A stretch of 64,000 nucleotides of DNA from the NCBI GenBank assembly GCA_030549205.1, contig JAUKTV010000006.1, forward strand, positions 2,436,501 through 2,500,500, written 5' to 3'. The DNA is from Apiosordaria backusii (taxonomy: Eukaryota; Ascomycota; Sordariomycetes; Sordariales; Lasiosphaeriaceae). Below, in pieces: positions 21,651 to 31,406 of this stretch. The notes under the pieces were generated by a model that saw only the letters and a program-made list of their open reading frames with translations, searched no databases and was not told where the DNA came from. The position numbers were made by a program, and so were the translations under genes. The stretch's first letter is position 1. Each line of letters starts with the position of its first letter.

Positions 21651-22296
21651 TATTAAAATAAGTATTTTATAGGCCTATAAATATAGACCTATATAGAGAA
21701 TAGTGTAGAATATTAAAAGTAAAAAGGGCTTTATTTACAGTATATAACAGTAGCTAGGTATTAAAAGAAGGTAGATTATAGAGGCAATATCTTACAATAT
21801 ATAAAAGGTAAATACTATAATATAGGCTTATAAGGCACTGTAAAATATAGTAAACTAGTATATTAAATTTACTTATTAACTAGAAAAATATTACAGTAAA
21901 TAGTCGTAAAGGATAAGACCTATTATAGGTCTTTAGCCCTATATTACTTTCTAAACCTCTCTTTATTTTAAAGCCTAAATGCCTATTAAGTCCGCTAACT
22001 GTAAGGCCTAAATGCCTGTTAAGTCCGCTAACTGCAGACTTAACTGGCCGGCTAAGTCTGACTATTAAATATATTAACTGGAAGCCGTTTATAGGGTATA
22101 GGGTACTAATGTTTTACTATTATAGTACGTTAACTGCCTAAAGCTTTAGGCTATTTTAGGGGTCCGAAGACCACTGCAATTGCCGTAGTAGAGTGTTAGT
22201 AAGCACTATAATTCCAAGCCATTGGTTATTGTTGGCCCTATAGGTTACAGGCTAAAATACACTGTAAAGTCTACAAATAAGTGCTGTATTTCAATA
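21651..22296 (-). repeat. Right LTR (5' LTR of the minus-strand element)
   Basis: 646 bp, starting TATTAAAATAAG (RIP form of TGTTAAGATAGG) and ending TTTCAATA. Its outer (right) half is far less mutated than the corresponding part of the left LTR. The 33-bp duplication is clear here (21971-22003 and 22004-22036). Confidence 0.9.
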
Positions 22297-22301
22297 TCTA
22301 T
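22297..22301. repeat. Target site duplication, right copy (TCTAT)
   Basis: Matches the five bases before the left LTR exactly. Confidence 0.85.
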
Positions 22302-22510
22302 TAATCAATAACTTAAACATTTATTTATTAAATATATAAACTAAATTTATAAATAAAAAAAGCAATTTATATAAATAGGATATAGAGTATAGTTTTATTT
22401 TTCAGTATTAATAATAAATATCCTTATAAAAAACTAGAGTAGTTATGGCCAGTTTTTAATTAGAAAATAGATAAGGATTAATAAATAATAGATAGCAATA
22501 GCAACTGGTT

Positions 22511-23588
22511 AGTTCCTTTCTAATAATAAAAACCTAAATACAAAGGTATAGTTTGATAGAATACTATCTCTAGGACGGAACGGCGTACTTCGGCCGTATC
22601 AGGTTCGAACAGCGAGGAGTTACTGAGAGGTAAAGAGTTTTGGTAGGTCGCCGGCTTTAAGCGACGATGTGTCTGTTGGCCCCTTTGGTCACCTGCTTCA
22701 GTTCGGCAGATCTGGGTACTAGGCAATGGACGATCAGGAGCCTGAAGTCAGCGGCTCGACGAATAAATAAGGGGGCATCTCCATTGAAAGGTCTTCGATC
22801 TCCTTTACAAGTCCCCTTCCAACTCTTGTAGGCCCTAAGGTCTCGCAAGATGGCGGCAAGCGAAGTAACTGAACCGGCTATACCAACCCGAGACATCACC
22901 TATGGTCCGTCCTCAGGTGATGATTCAGAACCCCCATTTCTCCCATCTTTCGTAGAAATGCGTATGGTGGTGCACAACCTCTCCGAGACAGAAGTGGTCG
23001 ACCCGGCGGCGTTGGTGACCGGGCCGGACTTGCGGGGCAAGGCCAGAGGATGGTATCATGTCTCTTGAGAAGCGGGGCCTTGACCTAGTTCACAGTCTTC
23101 CGTCCACCCTCAGGTTTGCTATCATAGTTGGGGGACAGCCAATTAAAGGGATCGTGGTTTTGGGAAGCGGACTCGGCGCTGGCTGATAAGATGCGAGTGC
23201 TCCCTTTGCGTTACTCGACCCGTCTCCTGCCACCATACTTCTTCCTCACGGCCACAGGAAGCTCTTCGTCCCTCACGGTACATACCTTTTGCGACTGTTG
23301 GCCCAAAAGATAGTTATCCACCGACAATCGGGCCAGCGCCAATGATCATTGGCGCTCGTGTGTCCGCCGCTCAAGCGCGAGATTCAAAGTACAGCGCGCG
23401 ACCATCGTGGCCGATTTTTGGAGCCCCGCCACAGTGAGTGATTCGCCCCCACTTCTGGTGCGGGGTGTTGCCTCTTGGCACATCCCCGCACGGTTCTGAT
23501 ATTTACTTTTGCCCCTGAATTGGTTCAGCTTTCTCGTACCGCAAACACATCCGGGTGACCTCCTCGGGCGACTACGAGCTGGAGAGAG
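22511..23588. other. Transition region upstream of the HNH gene
   Basis: Composition returns to normal near 22550. Short frames occur on both strands, for example 22850-23068 (+, 72 residues) and 22657-22899 (-, 80 residues), without recognised domains. The HNH gene's promoter is presumably in the last few hundred bases. Confidence 0.45.
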
Positions 23589-24807
23589 ATGGAGGGCTTG
23601 ATCGACTTTTCCGCCGCCGAGCCATTGTTTGCAAACGAGCAGGAGCGCGCACAGGCAGTTGGCAGGTTCCGTCGTATCGTCGGCCACTTCGAAGCCGTTG
23701 AGCAGCCAGCTTCTAGATACGGCGAAGGGTTCAATCGTCCAGCCCTCGTTCGCCTCACATTCGAATATGCGCGTTCCCAGGAGTCGAAGGACAGGTTTCT
23801 TGGGGCTTTTTTCCGATCTCTCGCCATTGGGATGCTCGACGACGATAATGTTAACCTTAGCGACGACAGCGCAGTAGCAGATTTTCGCGAGGCGGTGTTT
23901 GGTTTTGCCGAGTTCCTTATGGCCAATTTCTTCCTCCCTCGTATGTCCATTTCCCAGCCTACTAGCCTCTTACTAACAATGGACAGTACGAGCGACTACG
24001 AACAAGACGCCTCAACCATCTCCCATCTACCACGCTGCTGTGCAGCAAGCCCAAACCCAGGACGATCAACAACGGATACAAGACTTTGTAGGAACACCTG
24101 AGCGTTTGTCAGCCCTGCGGGGCTCCTGTCTTACCCGCGACCGTCATCGCTGCGTTATTACGCACACCTTCGACATCAGGGAGGCACTGGAACGATTTCG
24201 GCGACCTCCGGCTACAGACGATGATGGAAATCCACTCGATATGAGCAACAATGGAGGTCTTGAGGTGGCGCACATCCTCCCCCATGCTTTGACAAAGGAG
24301 GAGAATGGCGAATTGGTTTGGAGCACCTTCCCTTTCTTATGGGGTTATACTAATTCACAGCAAAACGAGTCGAGAAAAGTCGCTATTGCCATCCTCAACA
24401 TGTTCGATAGTGGTGTGATGCATATGATCGAAGGTACCGATATGCACCGGCCATATAACGCCATTACCCTCAGCCTTGAGATGCATCAGCGTTTTGGGCA
24501 GTTCCATATCTTCTTTGAGCGTATAGCAGACGCAAGCGCTCCCCCGCATACCTATCGTATCAACAGCTTTCTCCCTTTCTCAAACCAGTTCCCTGTTACG
24601 AGGACATTATCCACGCACCCGTCAATCGACCCTCCATCGGAGCGGCTTCTCGCACTTCACTCTGCCATCGGCCATATACTCCACCTCTCAGGCGCTAGAG
24701 ATTATATACAGGTTATCCTTAGGGACATGGAGGATGGGGTGGTACGGGAGGACGGGTCGACGCAGCTGGGCGATCTCTTGAGCATCGCCTTGCAAATGAG
24801 GGGATAA
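23589..24807 (+). CDS. Fungal HNH-nuclease domain protein
   Basis: Two exons, 23589-23940 and 23987-24807, joined by a 46-bp intron (GTATGT...GGACAG, branch CTAAC) that keeps the frame, giving 390 residues. An HNH_2-type domain starts with the Cys of RCVITHTFD (Cys173) and continues with LEVAHILPHALTK (His213, His217), then an Asn/His-containing block ending FGQFHIFFE. This layout is typical of the expanded fungal HNH proteins, whose role is unknown and which are often in accessory regions. It is not like a homing endonuclease: there is no intron or intein host. The N-terminal 150 residues are helical without a named domain. The metal-binding His residues are present, so nuclease activity is possible. 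Confidence 0.82.
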
Positions 24808-26242
24808 GTGTCCAGCGCGACCTGAGTGAAGCGCCGGGACTCTGCTTGTTCGCCTGCGTGTTAACTTAGATTATCTATTAGCGGAATTAGTTGGGGAGCA
24901 AGTTTTCCTACCTACTGGGTGCACAAGTCCCTTAACAAATCTGATTGGATTGTCAGCTGCCCGACTAGAGCAGGTGGGAGTGTTGCGACGTCGAACGGTG
25001 CGAGCCAAGGACGCCCTTCCACTTTTTACTGCAACAGTGTAGAGCTCTATAGAAGGCCGAGAGGAGCTCGATCCTGCAAACTCCGCCGGGTGGTGGGGGA
25101 CGAGGAGGGGACATCCGGGACACGACGGCGGCGGCGGCGGTCCGGGCATGCAGTTTGGCGTGTTGCACGGGGGGGCGTTGTCCTTGCTGCCCTTGCTGCC
25201 ACTCGTGTCGTAGCCTGGTTCCTCACAGTTGCCGCCGGAGCGCCCCGAACCCCCCTCGCAGCCTCTTCCCTTCGCTAGGCCCTTGCAGCCACCGCCCTTC
25301 TTGCACTTTTGCCCACACATTTGCCAACCCTCTCGTCGCCGTAGCAGTCTCCACCTCTTCATGACCCCTCGCAGTCACCACCTCAGGTACACCTAACGCC
25401 CATGCAGTTGCCGCCGCGGAGACAGCCCAGGTCCACGCACGGCGGCACCGTGATGCATCAGCGGTGCTGGGTAGCCTTGCAAGTCACTACCACATTAGTC
25501 CGTCAACGCAGGTTCTCATTCCTTGTAAGCAAGTAGTTTGCAATCTGGTGCCCTAATAAACTAGAAAGACGACACAACAGCCCCCGTTATTGTCCCAAAT
25601 CCTCTCCCTGATGAAGAACCAGAAGCCCACATCATCCCGCTTACAAATAAGAATTTCGATTTTCGATGGCGCCTACGCCCTGAAAATCGGTTTAGAGATC
25701 CCGCTTCCCAACAATAGACATCTACAGGTGGCTCTCTTTAACCACCGTTCCCTTGTACTCGGCGATAGACTAGCCTCGTCTTCGATAACCTATCAAAACT
25801 GGACCAATGGAGGAGCTGGGCAGACTCTGTGGCGTTCCTCATGGAGTGTCGACGGCGGATAATACCGATGACGACCGACACTTCTGAGCACATTCATGTT
25901 ATTTATGTTAGCTGTTTCAGGGGTCAATAGCCCCAAAGTCGGTGAAATGAACCGGATGGAGGAAAACTTCAGTAAGAAGATCAGATGTAGTGGAGAACGT
26001 TGACCAGAAAGGAAGTAGATCGTGTGGTGTTTCAGAGATAAAGGAATGGCGGAAGAATGCTTGGTGACACTAACAGCGGGTGCTCACTCCATTGCATCAT
26101 CGTACACCTCGGTCAAGGCGCCCCGCAATCGGCATCGTTGCTTGGCGCAACAGGGACGGACAACCCACCAAAACTTTAATGACTAACAAACACCTGCGAC
26201 ATCTCCAGAATACACCATCGCAAGCCCGTTCTGTCCCTCAGA
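24808..26242. other. Intergenic region with reiterated GGxC-coding stretch
   Basis: About 1.4 kb. On the minus strand, 24950-25440 encodes, across more than one frame, repeated Gly-Gly-x-Cys units (GGNC, GGDC, GGGC, GRGC) and a run of prolines. This may be a decayed cysteine-rich secreted protein gene or chance in GC-rich sequence. No intact gene is supported. Confidence 0.4.
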
Positions 26243-27393
26243 ATGTCGTCAGCGCCGGCAAAAGATAACAGCAATCACCCGGCGGTCAAGGGGCCCAGCG
26301 CTCTCCGGTCCATCATTGCTGGCTCAACTGCGGGCGCTGTCGAGATTGGTATGTGCCCTCTCGAATGAACTCATCGTCAACTGCCGCTAACCCGGACTTC
26401 CTTCCTTGTCTCCAGCCATTACCTACCCAGCCGAGTGTATGTGAACTCCCCACGACGACCAATTGCTCCCTTCTGCGAGACTCTGACACGATGCGACAGT
26501 CGCCAAGACCAGGACACAGCTCAACCGCAGGTTAGCAGAGGGCAAGAAGCTGCCATGGCCGCCTTTTGGTGCGCAATGGTATGCCGGGTGCACGACGCTG
26601 ATTATCGGCAACTCGGCCAAGGCGGGCATTCGTATGTCATACTTGAAAGTTTAGAGCTTGAGATTGGGGATTGACAGGCACGCGCACAGGATTCGTCGCC
26701 TTTGACCAGTACAAGAAGCTCCTTGCCGACGCCGACGGGAATGTCTCCGGTCCTCGGACGGTGATTGCGGGTTTCGGTGCCGGTGTCACCGAGTCTCTCC
26801 TCGCCGTAACCCCGACAGAAAGTATCAAGACCACCCTGTAGGTCTCCTCCCTGACAAATCACCCCGATCTTTGCTGACCCCAATCCACCAGCATCGACGA
26901 CCGCAAATCCGCCAAACCCCGCCTCCGCGGCTTCCTCCACGCCGTCCCCATCATCGCCCGCGAGCGCGGCATCCGCGGTTTCTTCCAGGGCTTCGTCCCC
27001 ACCACCGCCCGACAAGCGGCGAATAGTGCCACCCGCTTCGGTTCCTACACTGCCCTGAAGCAACTCGCCGAGGGTTACACAGCGCCCGGAGAGAAGCTCG
27101 GTGGTGTAGCCACCTTCGCTATGGGCGGTATCGCGGGGTTGATCACCGTCTATGTGACGCAGCCTCTCGACACCATCAAGACGCGCATGCAAAGTATCGA
27201 GGCGAAGCAGCTCTACGGCAACTCGTTTCGGTGCGCGAGCATGATCTTCAAGCAGGAGGGCGTGTTGACTTTCTGGAGTGGTGCGCTGCCGCGGTTGGCG
27301 AGGTTGATCATGAGCGGTGGTATTGTGTTTACCATGTACGAGAAGAGCATGGATCTGTTTGATAGGCTGGATCCAGAGGGAAGGTACTTGTAA
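26243..27393 (+). CDS. CTP1: Mitochondrial tricarboxylate (citrate) transport protein
   Basis: Five exons: 26243-26348, 26416-26436 (only 21 bp), 26500-26631, 26690-26837 and 26892-27393, all in phase, giving 302 residues, the same size as yeast Ctp1. The three carrier repeats each show the Px[D/E]xx[K/R] signature: PAEFAKT, PTESIKT and PLDTIKT. Segments such as GNSAKAGIRF, RQAANSATRFG and SGGIVFTMYEK are diagnostic of the citrate carrier branch. It sits in the inner mitochondrial membrane and exchanges citrate for malate, supplying cytosolic acetyl-CoA. The gene is convergent with the CBP6-like gene, 250 bases away. Identity is strong. Confidence 0.95.
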
Positions 27394-27645
27394 GAACTCA
27401 TTCTTGGGGTTGGGTTGTACATGTTTATAAGGCGTCATGGGTAGGTGGTGTCTTTGTTTTTCTTATACCCCATTCTGCATGGGTAGACAAAAGGGGCGTG
27501 TTCATGGTTGGTGTATGTACATGGTATACAAAATATGGGATTATGACCGAGTGTCCCTTTTCTTTTTCTTGACTCCAAACGCCGTGTTGATGCATAAAAT
27601 ATCATATCGTACAGTAGTGTACATGTGGCCGTCGAGAGCGAGGTA

Positions 27646-28136
27646 TTATTCCAAACGGAACATGCCCTGGAACTTCTTGGCTAGTCTCTGGAAGTACGAA
27701 CGTCGCGGGGCTTCCTCGAGTTCTTGCAGGATGTCGCTGTAGTAGTTGGGGTTGAACTTGGGCTTGAGGAGGGAGTCAGGAACACGATACTGGGAGCGGC
27801 CTTTGGTCAGCGGTGATGTTTGACTCGTGAATTGCACCGGAGGGCACCCACCTTGTTCTTGTAACGGTTCTCGATGAGCGAAAAGAGCGCGTTGGTTTGC
27901 CTGAGGTCTGCTTGTGCTTGGGTCAAACCTTGGATCGGGACTGGCGCAAGAGGGCCCTTGGTGAGGCGCTTGGCGAGCACATCTTGGAGCTGGCACTCGG
28001 GACGGAGGGGATCCTTGGGCCAGCGCTGCAGGGCAGCTTGGAATAATCTGGCTGTGCTCTGGGGGATGGTCAGTTTCTATGATGTGGAGTGATATACCGA
28101 GTCTCAGCAACATACATGCTTTGGGACAGCGGACAT
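27646..28136 (-). CDS. CBP6: Mitochondrial complex III assembly factor, Cbp6/UQCC2 family
   Basis: Three exons: 28136-28116 (7 codons), 28058-27852 and 27789-27646, in phase across GT-AG introns of 57 and 62 bp, giving 123 residues. The core ARLFQAALQRWPKDPLRPE, followed by NALFSLIENRYKNK and NPNYYSDILQELEEAP, is the UQCC2/Cbp6 pattern. In yeast Cbp6, together with Cbp3, binds newly made cytochrome b at the mitochondrial ribosome exit and feeds it into the bc1 complex. A short basic C-terminus (KKFQGMFRLE) is usual for fungal members. It is divergent from the Bsd2-like gene, with about 590 bases shared upstream. Confidence 0.85.
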
Positions 28137-28728
28137 GTTGTCGGCGGTTTCGGAGCTGGGATGCGGCCTTCAAAAATGTCGACGTCAATCTGGGGAATTT
28201 CTCCCACTTGAGCTTCTACCAGCCACAGGACCCCAGATTTTGGTTGCGCGCAAGCCACAGTCAAATCTGCCAAGAACTGATGGGCCATGTTAAGGGGCGT
28301 GGGGCTAAGGCCAATAAAGGCAACGTGTGGGGCAAGAGGCAGCCGCTTGGGTTCTGCCGGGATCCACGCACCACGCAATGCGCATTCTTGGTCAGCCGGA
28401 CTGTCCACTGCAATGTCGCACTGCTGTGTGCACTCCAACCTGGATTCCTCATCAAATCAACCACTCCCTGACGGAGCCACGCGCCCTTTTTTTCCTTGCC
28501 TATCCTTCTCCATTCGAACCTTCTTCGACCTCTGCTTCGTTACTTCGTGCCTTACCGTTGCCACAAACCTTCTTCATTTCCCCAACTTTCTCTCCGCTCG
28601 GCGACCCTTCGAAACCCCCGACACTCGTTCCGTTTTCCTAGCATATCTCTGACATCAAAGAGGGGGGCGATCCCATCACTACCGAACAAACCAACATATT
28701 AATAACCGCATCAACCACAAGTCCCACC
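28137..28728. promoter_or_regulatory. Bidirectional promoter region between CBP6-like and BSD2-like genes
   Basis: 592 bases between two divergent start codons. The right part (28480-28700) is C/T-rich on the plus strand, as is common in ascomycete promoters and leaders upstream of plus-strand genes. No TATA box or named site is claimed. Confidence 0.5.
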
Positions 28729-29907
28729 ATGACGGGACGATACGAGCGGGTATGTCACTTTTAATAGTTTTTTTTTCCCCTTCATATCGTCGGCGACGGA
28801 AATGACTGATCATTTGCGCAGGTGAACACCCGCGACGAGGAGGATCACGAAACACCAGTTTCCAATGCGCCAAGGCCGACATATCCTATCCCCAGTTCGC
28901 CACCGCCATCCTTTCACTCGAGAGCATCATCAATAATCGGCAGAGACCAAAATAATCGACAGAACCAGGATCTCGACGATGCGTTTGGAAGCGAGGATGA
29001 GGATGCTTGGGACGACGAGCCAGATGACAGGCAGAGACTGGTGCGCGGCAATACGACACCTAGTGCGAGCGATTCAGCGTCGATAGCACCGGCAGGGGCG
29101 GCAACGACAGCACAGACAAGCGCGCAGGCTTCACAACCACAGAGACCAGTGGGGCAGGCGCCAACAACGACCAGAGTATACGGCGGTGGAATTCAGTCTG
29201 ATGGTGTCTTTTCGAACTTGGCGGCAAAGCCGGAGAGTGGGGAACCTGAGAAGGAGGAACTTCCACCGGTATGTTTCGTCTGACAAACTGTGGTTTGACG
29301 GAATGGGATACTGACTTTTGGGCAGTCCTACGAGCAAGCAGCAGCCGATTCCGCGCCGCCTTACTGGGAAACCACGATTCTCGCCCCTGGCATCGGCGGC
29401 CCCGACGACGTATACATCGACGGAATGCCGGTCGGTTCGCTCTTTAGCTTCCTGTGGAACGGCATGATCTCCATGTCTTTCCAGCTTGTCGGTTTCCTTC
29501 TTACCTATCTCCTTCACACCAGTCACGCAGCCAAGAACGGATCGCGTGCCGGTCTGGGCATCACTCTTATCCAATATGGCTTCTACATGAAGAGTGTACC
29601 ACCGTCGTCTGGAGGGTATGATGACCCAACATCTGACGGATTCATTAACCCAGTAGACCCCAATGCGCACGACTTTGACCCAGACAACATTGATCCAGCG
29701 AACCAAAACGGTGGCGGGATAGACGACATCACAGGCAGCGACTGGGCGTCGTACGTCATGATGATTATTGGGTGGTTCATTCTCATTCGGGCGGTTAGCG
29801 ACTACTTGAAGGCGAGGAGACATGAGCAACTTGTGCTGCAGAGTCCAGACCGGGGTCTTGGTATTCCTGTTATTGCCACGGGCGAACGTCCTGATACCGT
29901 GGTGTAG
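28729..29907 (+). CDS. BSD2: Bsd2/Ndfip-family ubiquitin-ligase adaptor
   Basis: Three exons: 28729-28749 (7 codons), 28822-29268 and 29326-29907, in phase, giving 349 residues. The N-terminal half is acidic, Pro/Ser-rich and cytosolic. PPSY is formed across the second splice junction, followed by PPYW; such PY motifs recruit WW domains of Rsp5/Nedd4 ligases. The C-terminal half has the family core: VYIDGMPVGSLFSF, FQLVGFLLTYLLHT, GSRAGLGITLIQYG, then a last membrane segment. Yeast Bsd2 sits in Golgi/endosome membranes and directs metal transporters to the vacuole. All membrane segments look intact. Assignment is strong. Confidence 0.92.
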
Positions 29908-30432
29908 TCTTTCCCTTGTCTCACCATAACCAACATTACGTCTCGGTTTCGTTTGTAATATTTGCATCTCAAGGTGGGCTTATAGGCATGTTATTCACCC
30001 CCAGTACAAGAACACGGCGTTTTTTCTCAGTTATTTTGAACTGTGCTGGGTTGAGCTACAGAAGAGAAACTACAGTGAGACATCTCTAAATATATCCAGT
30101 ACACACGTATAACAAGGGTTGTTTGCACTCGTGACAGCCCCTTCCTGCATTCCAGCCACGGGACTGAGCGGGATTGTTGAGGCGGGGTGATGCGGGGTTG
30201 CTCATCACAACCGTCTTTGGATTGTATTACCATTACATCACATGTCGTCAACTGCCCATCAGCTTTGTTGTATTTTTCTGTCGATAATTAATTTTATTGC
30301 AACCGAACTTCACTGCGGCCTCCTCATTTCGCCCCTTTTCATGTCATCGAGCGCAACCTCTCAACTCGAACAGAACTGAACCCTTTTATCAACTTCCCAA
30401 ACCAAGACCTGTAGGTTCGCCATCCGCTGATC

Positions 30433-31406
30433 ATGCCGTCCATCTTCACCTCGAGTCTAACAGCGTTTACAGAAGTAAATTTCTGGGGAATTCTAACATA
30501 CGCTGTGGCGACGCTACGCAAAGTCCTCACCTCCCGCCTCGCGCTCTCCTCCCTCCCGCCCTTCACCTCCGCTCTCTTGATCTACGAGTACCAATCCCGG
30601 CACCCACTCCATCCTCCTCCTCAGGAACAGCCACAGTACTACCAGATCCAACCCTACTCTTCGTCGTCCCTCTTTGACAAGTTTGAAACCATGGCCTGGC
30701 GCAGCTCGGGAACCTCCAACTCGGAGCTGATTGAGAACCTCTGGCGCAACGAGATGATCAAGCACCCCGAGGTCAAGTCCGCCTTTTTGAAGGTCGACCG
30801 CGCGCATTATGCGCCGAGATCGCCGTATGAAGACTGCCCGCAGCCAATAGGGCATCATGCGACGATTTCGGCACCGCATATGCACGCTTCTGCTGTGGAG
30901 CATTTGTTGCCGTTTATCAAACCCTCTCCTGAGAGGCCTGCGCCGAGGGTGTTGGATATCGGGAGTGGATCGGGGTATTTGACGCATGTTTTTGCTGAGC
31001 TTGTTGGGAAAGACGGGAAAGTGGTTGGGGTGGAGCACATTGAGCCGTTGAAGGAGCTGGGAGAGAAGAATATGAAAAAGTCAAAGGAGGGGAGGGAGAT
31101 GATTGAGGGGGGAAAGTGAGGTTTAGAGTGGGGGATGGGAGGAAGGGGTGGAAGGATCCGGAGCAGGAGGGAAAAACGAGTTGGGATGCGATTCATGTTG
31201 GGGCGGCGGCGGTGAAGGTGCATGAGGAGTTGTTGGAGCAGTTGGCGAGTCCGGGGAGGATGTTTATACCGGTGGATGATGAGGATGATCCGCAGGGGTG
31301 GAATCAGCATATTTGGTGCGTGGACAAGGATGAGAAGGGGGAGGTGAAGAAGAGGAAGTTGTTTGGGGTTCGGTATGTGCCGCTGACGGATGCGCCGAGG
31401 GTTTAG
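30433..31406 (+). CDS. Protein-L-isoaspartate O-methyltransferase with G-tract frameshift
   Basis: The frame from 30433 reads into a PCMT (pcm-type) enzyme: MAWRSSGTSNSELIENL begins at residue 87 (30691, in a strong AACCATGG context), followed by the SAM motif VLDIGSGSGYLT. It stops at about 31121, just after a run of six G (31107-31112). The remainder of the enzyme (VRFRVGDGRKGW...WDAIHVGAAA...PGRMFIPV) continues to 31406 in the next frame. One more G would restore a continuous enzyme, so this is either a sequencing/assembly undercall or a real inactivating deletion. The enzyme repairs isoaspartyl residues by methyl transfer from SAM. The first 86 residues are an unusual hydrophobic, basic extension that could target mitochondria or be upstream non-coding frame. 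Confidence 0.85.

Larger units (their letters stand above)
15909..22296 (-). mobile_element. RIP-degraded Copia-type LTR retrotransposon, 6388 bp
   Basis: Two direct repeats of identical length (646 bp) bound the element, flanked by TCTAT on both sides. The left LTR begins TGTTAAG and both end in AATA, which is the RIP product of an ending AACA. A purine tract (agagaggg, read on the minus strand) abuts the inner edge of the left LTR, which marks the left LTR as the 3' LTR and the element as minus-strand. Minus-strand translations with stops keep family traces. Near 19690-19960 there is a protease-like 'NNKNLFTNF...KPLT...IGKG' region, followed at lower coordinates by integrase-like text. A lysine-rich stretch lies at about 20165-20215. 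The protease-integrase-RT order fits Copia. No functional gene remains. Confidence 0.88.
15160..22510. other. AT-rich, RIP-like gene-free block
   Basis: More than 7 kb with no open frame of 60 codons on either strand and an extreme excess of TA with few CA or TG. Most of it (15909-22296) is the LTR retrotransposon. The flanks 15160-15903 and 22302-22510 are equally AT-rich and must be older RIP-mutated sequence, or RIP spread into the flanks. Confidence 0.9.

Noticed and set aside
15160..22510. Mitochondrial DNA insertion or centromere as explanation of the AT-rich block
   Set aside because: LTR pair, target duplication and Copia traces explain most of it; the transition-only differences fit RIP.
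23589..24807. Homing endonuclease
   Set aside because: It is a spliced nuclear gene with a fungal HNH_2-type domain and no host intron or intein around it.
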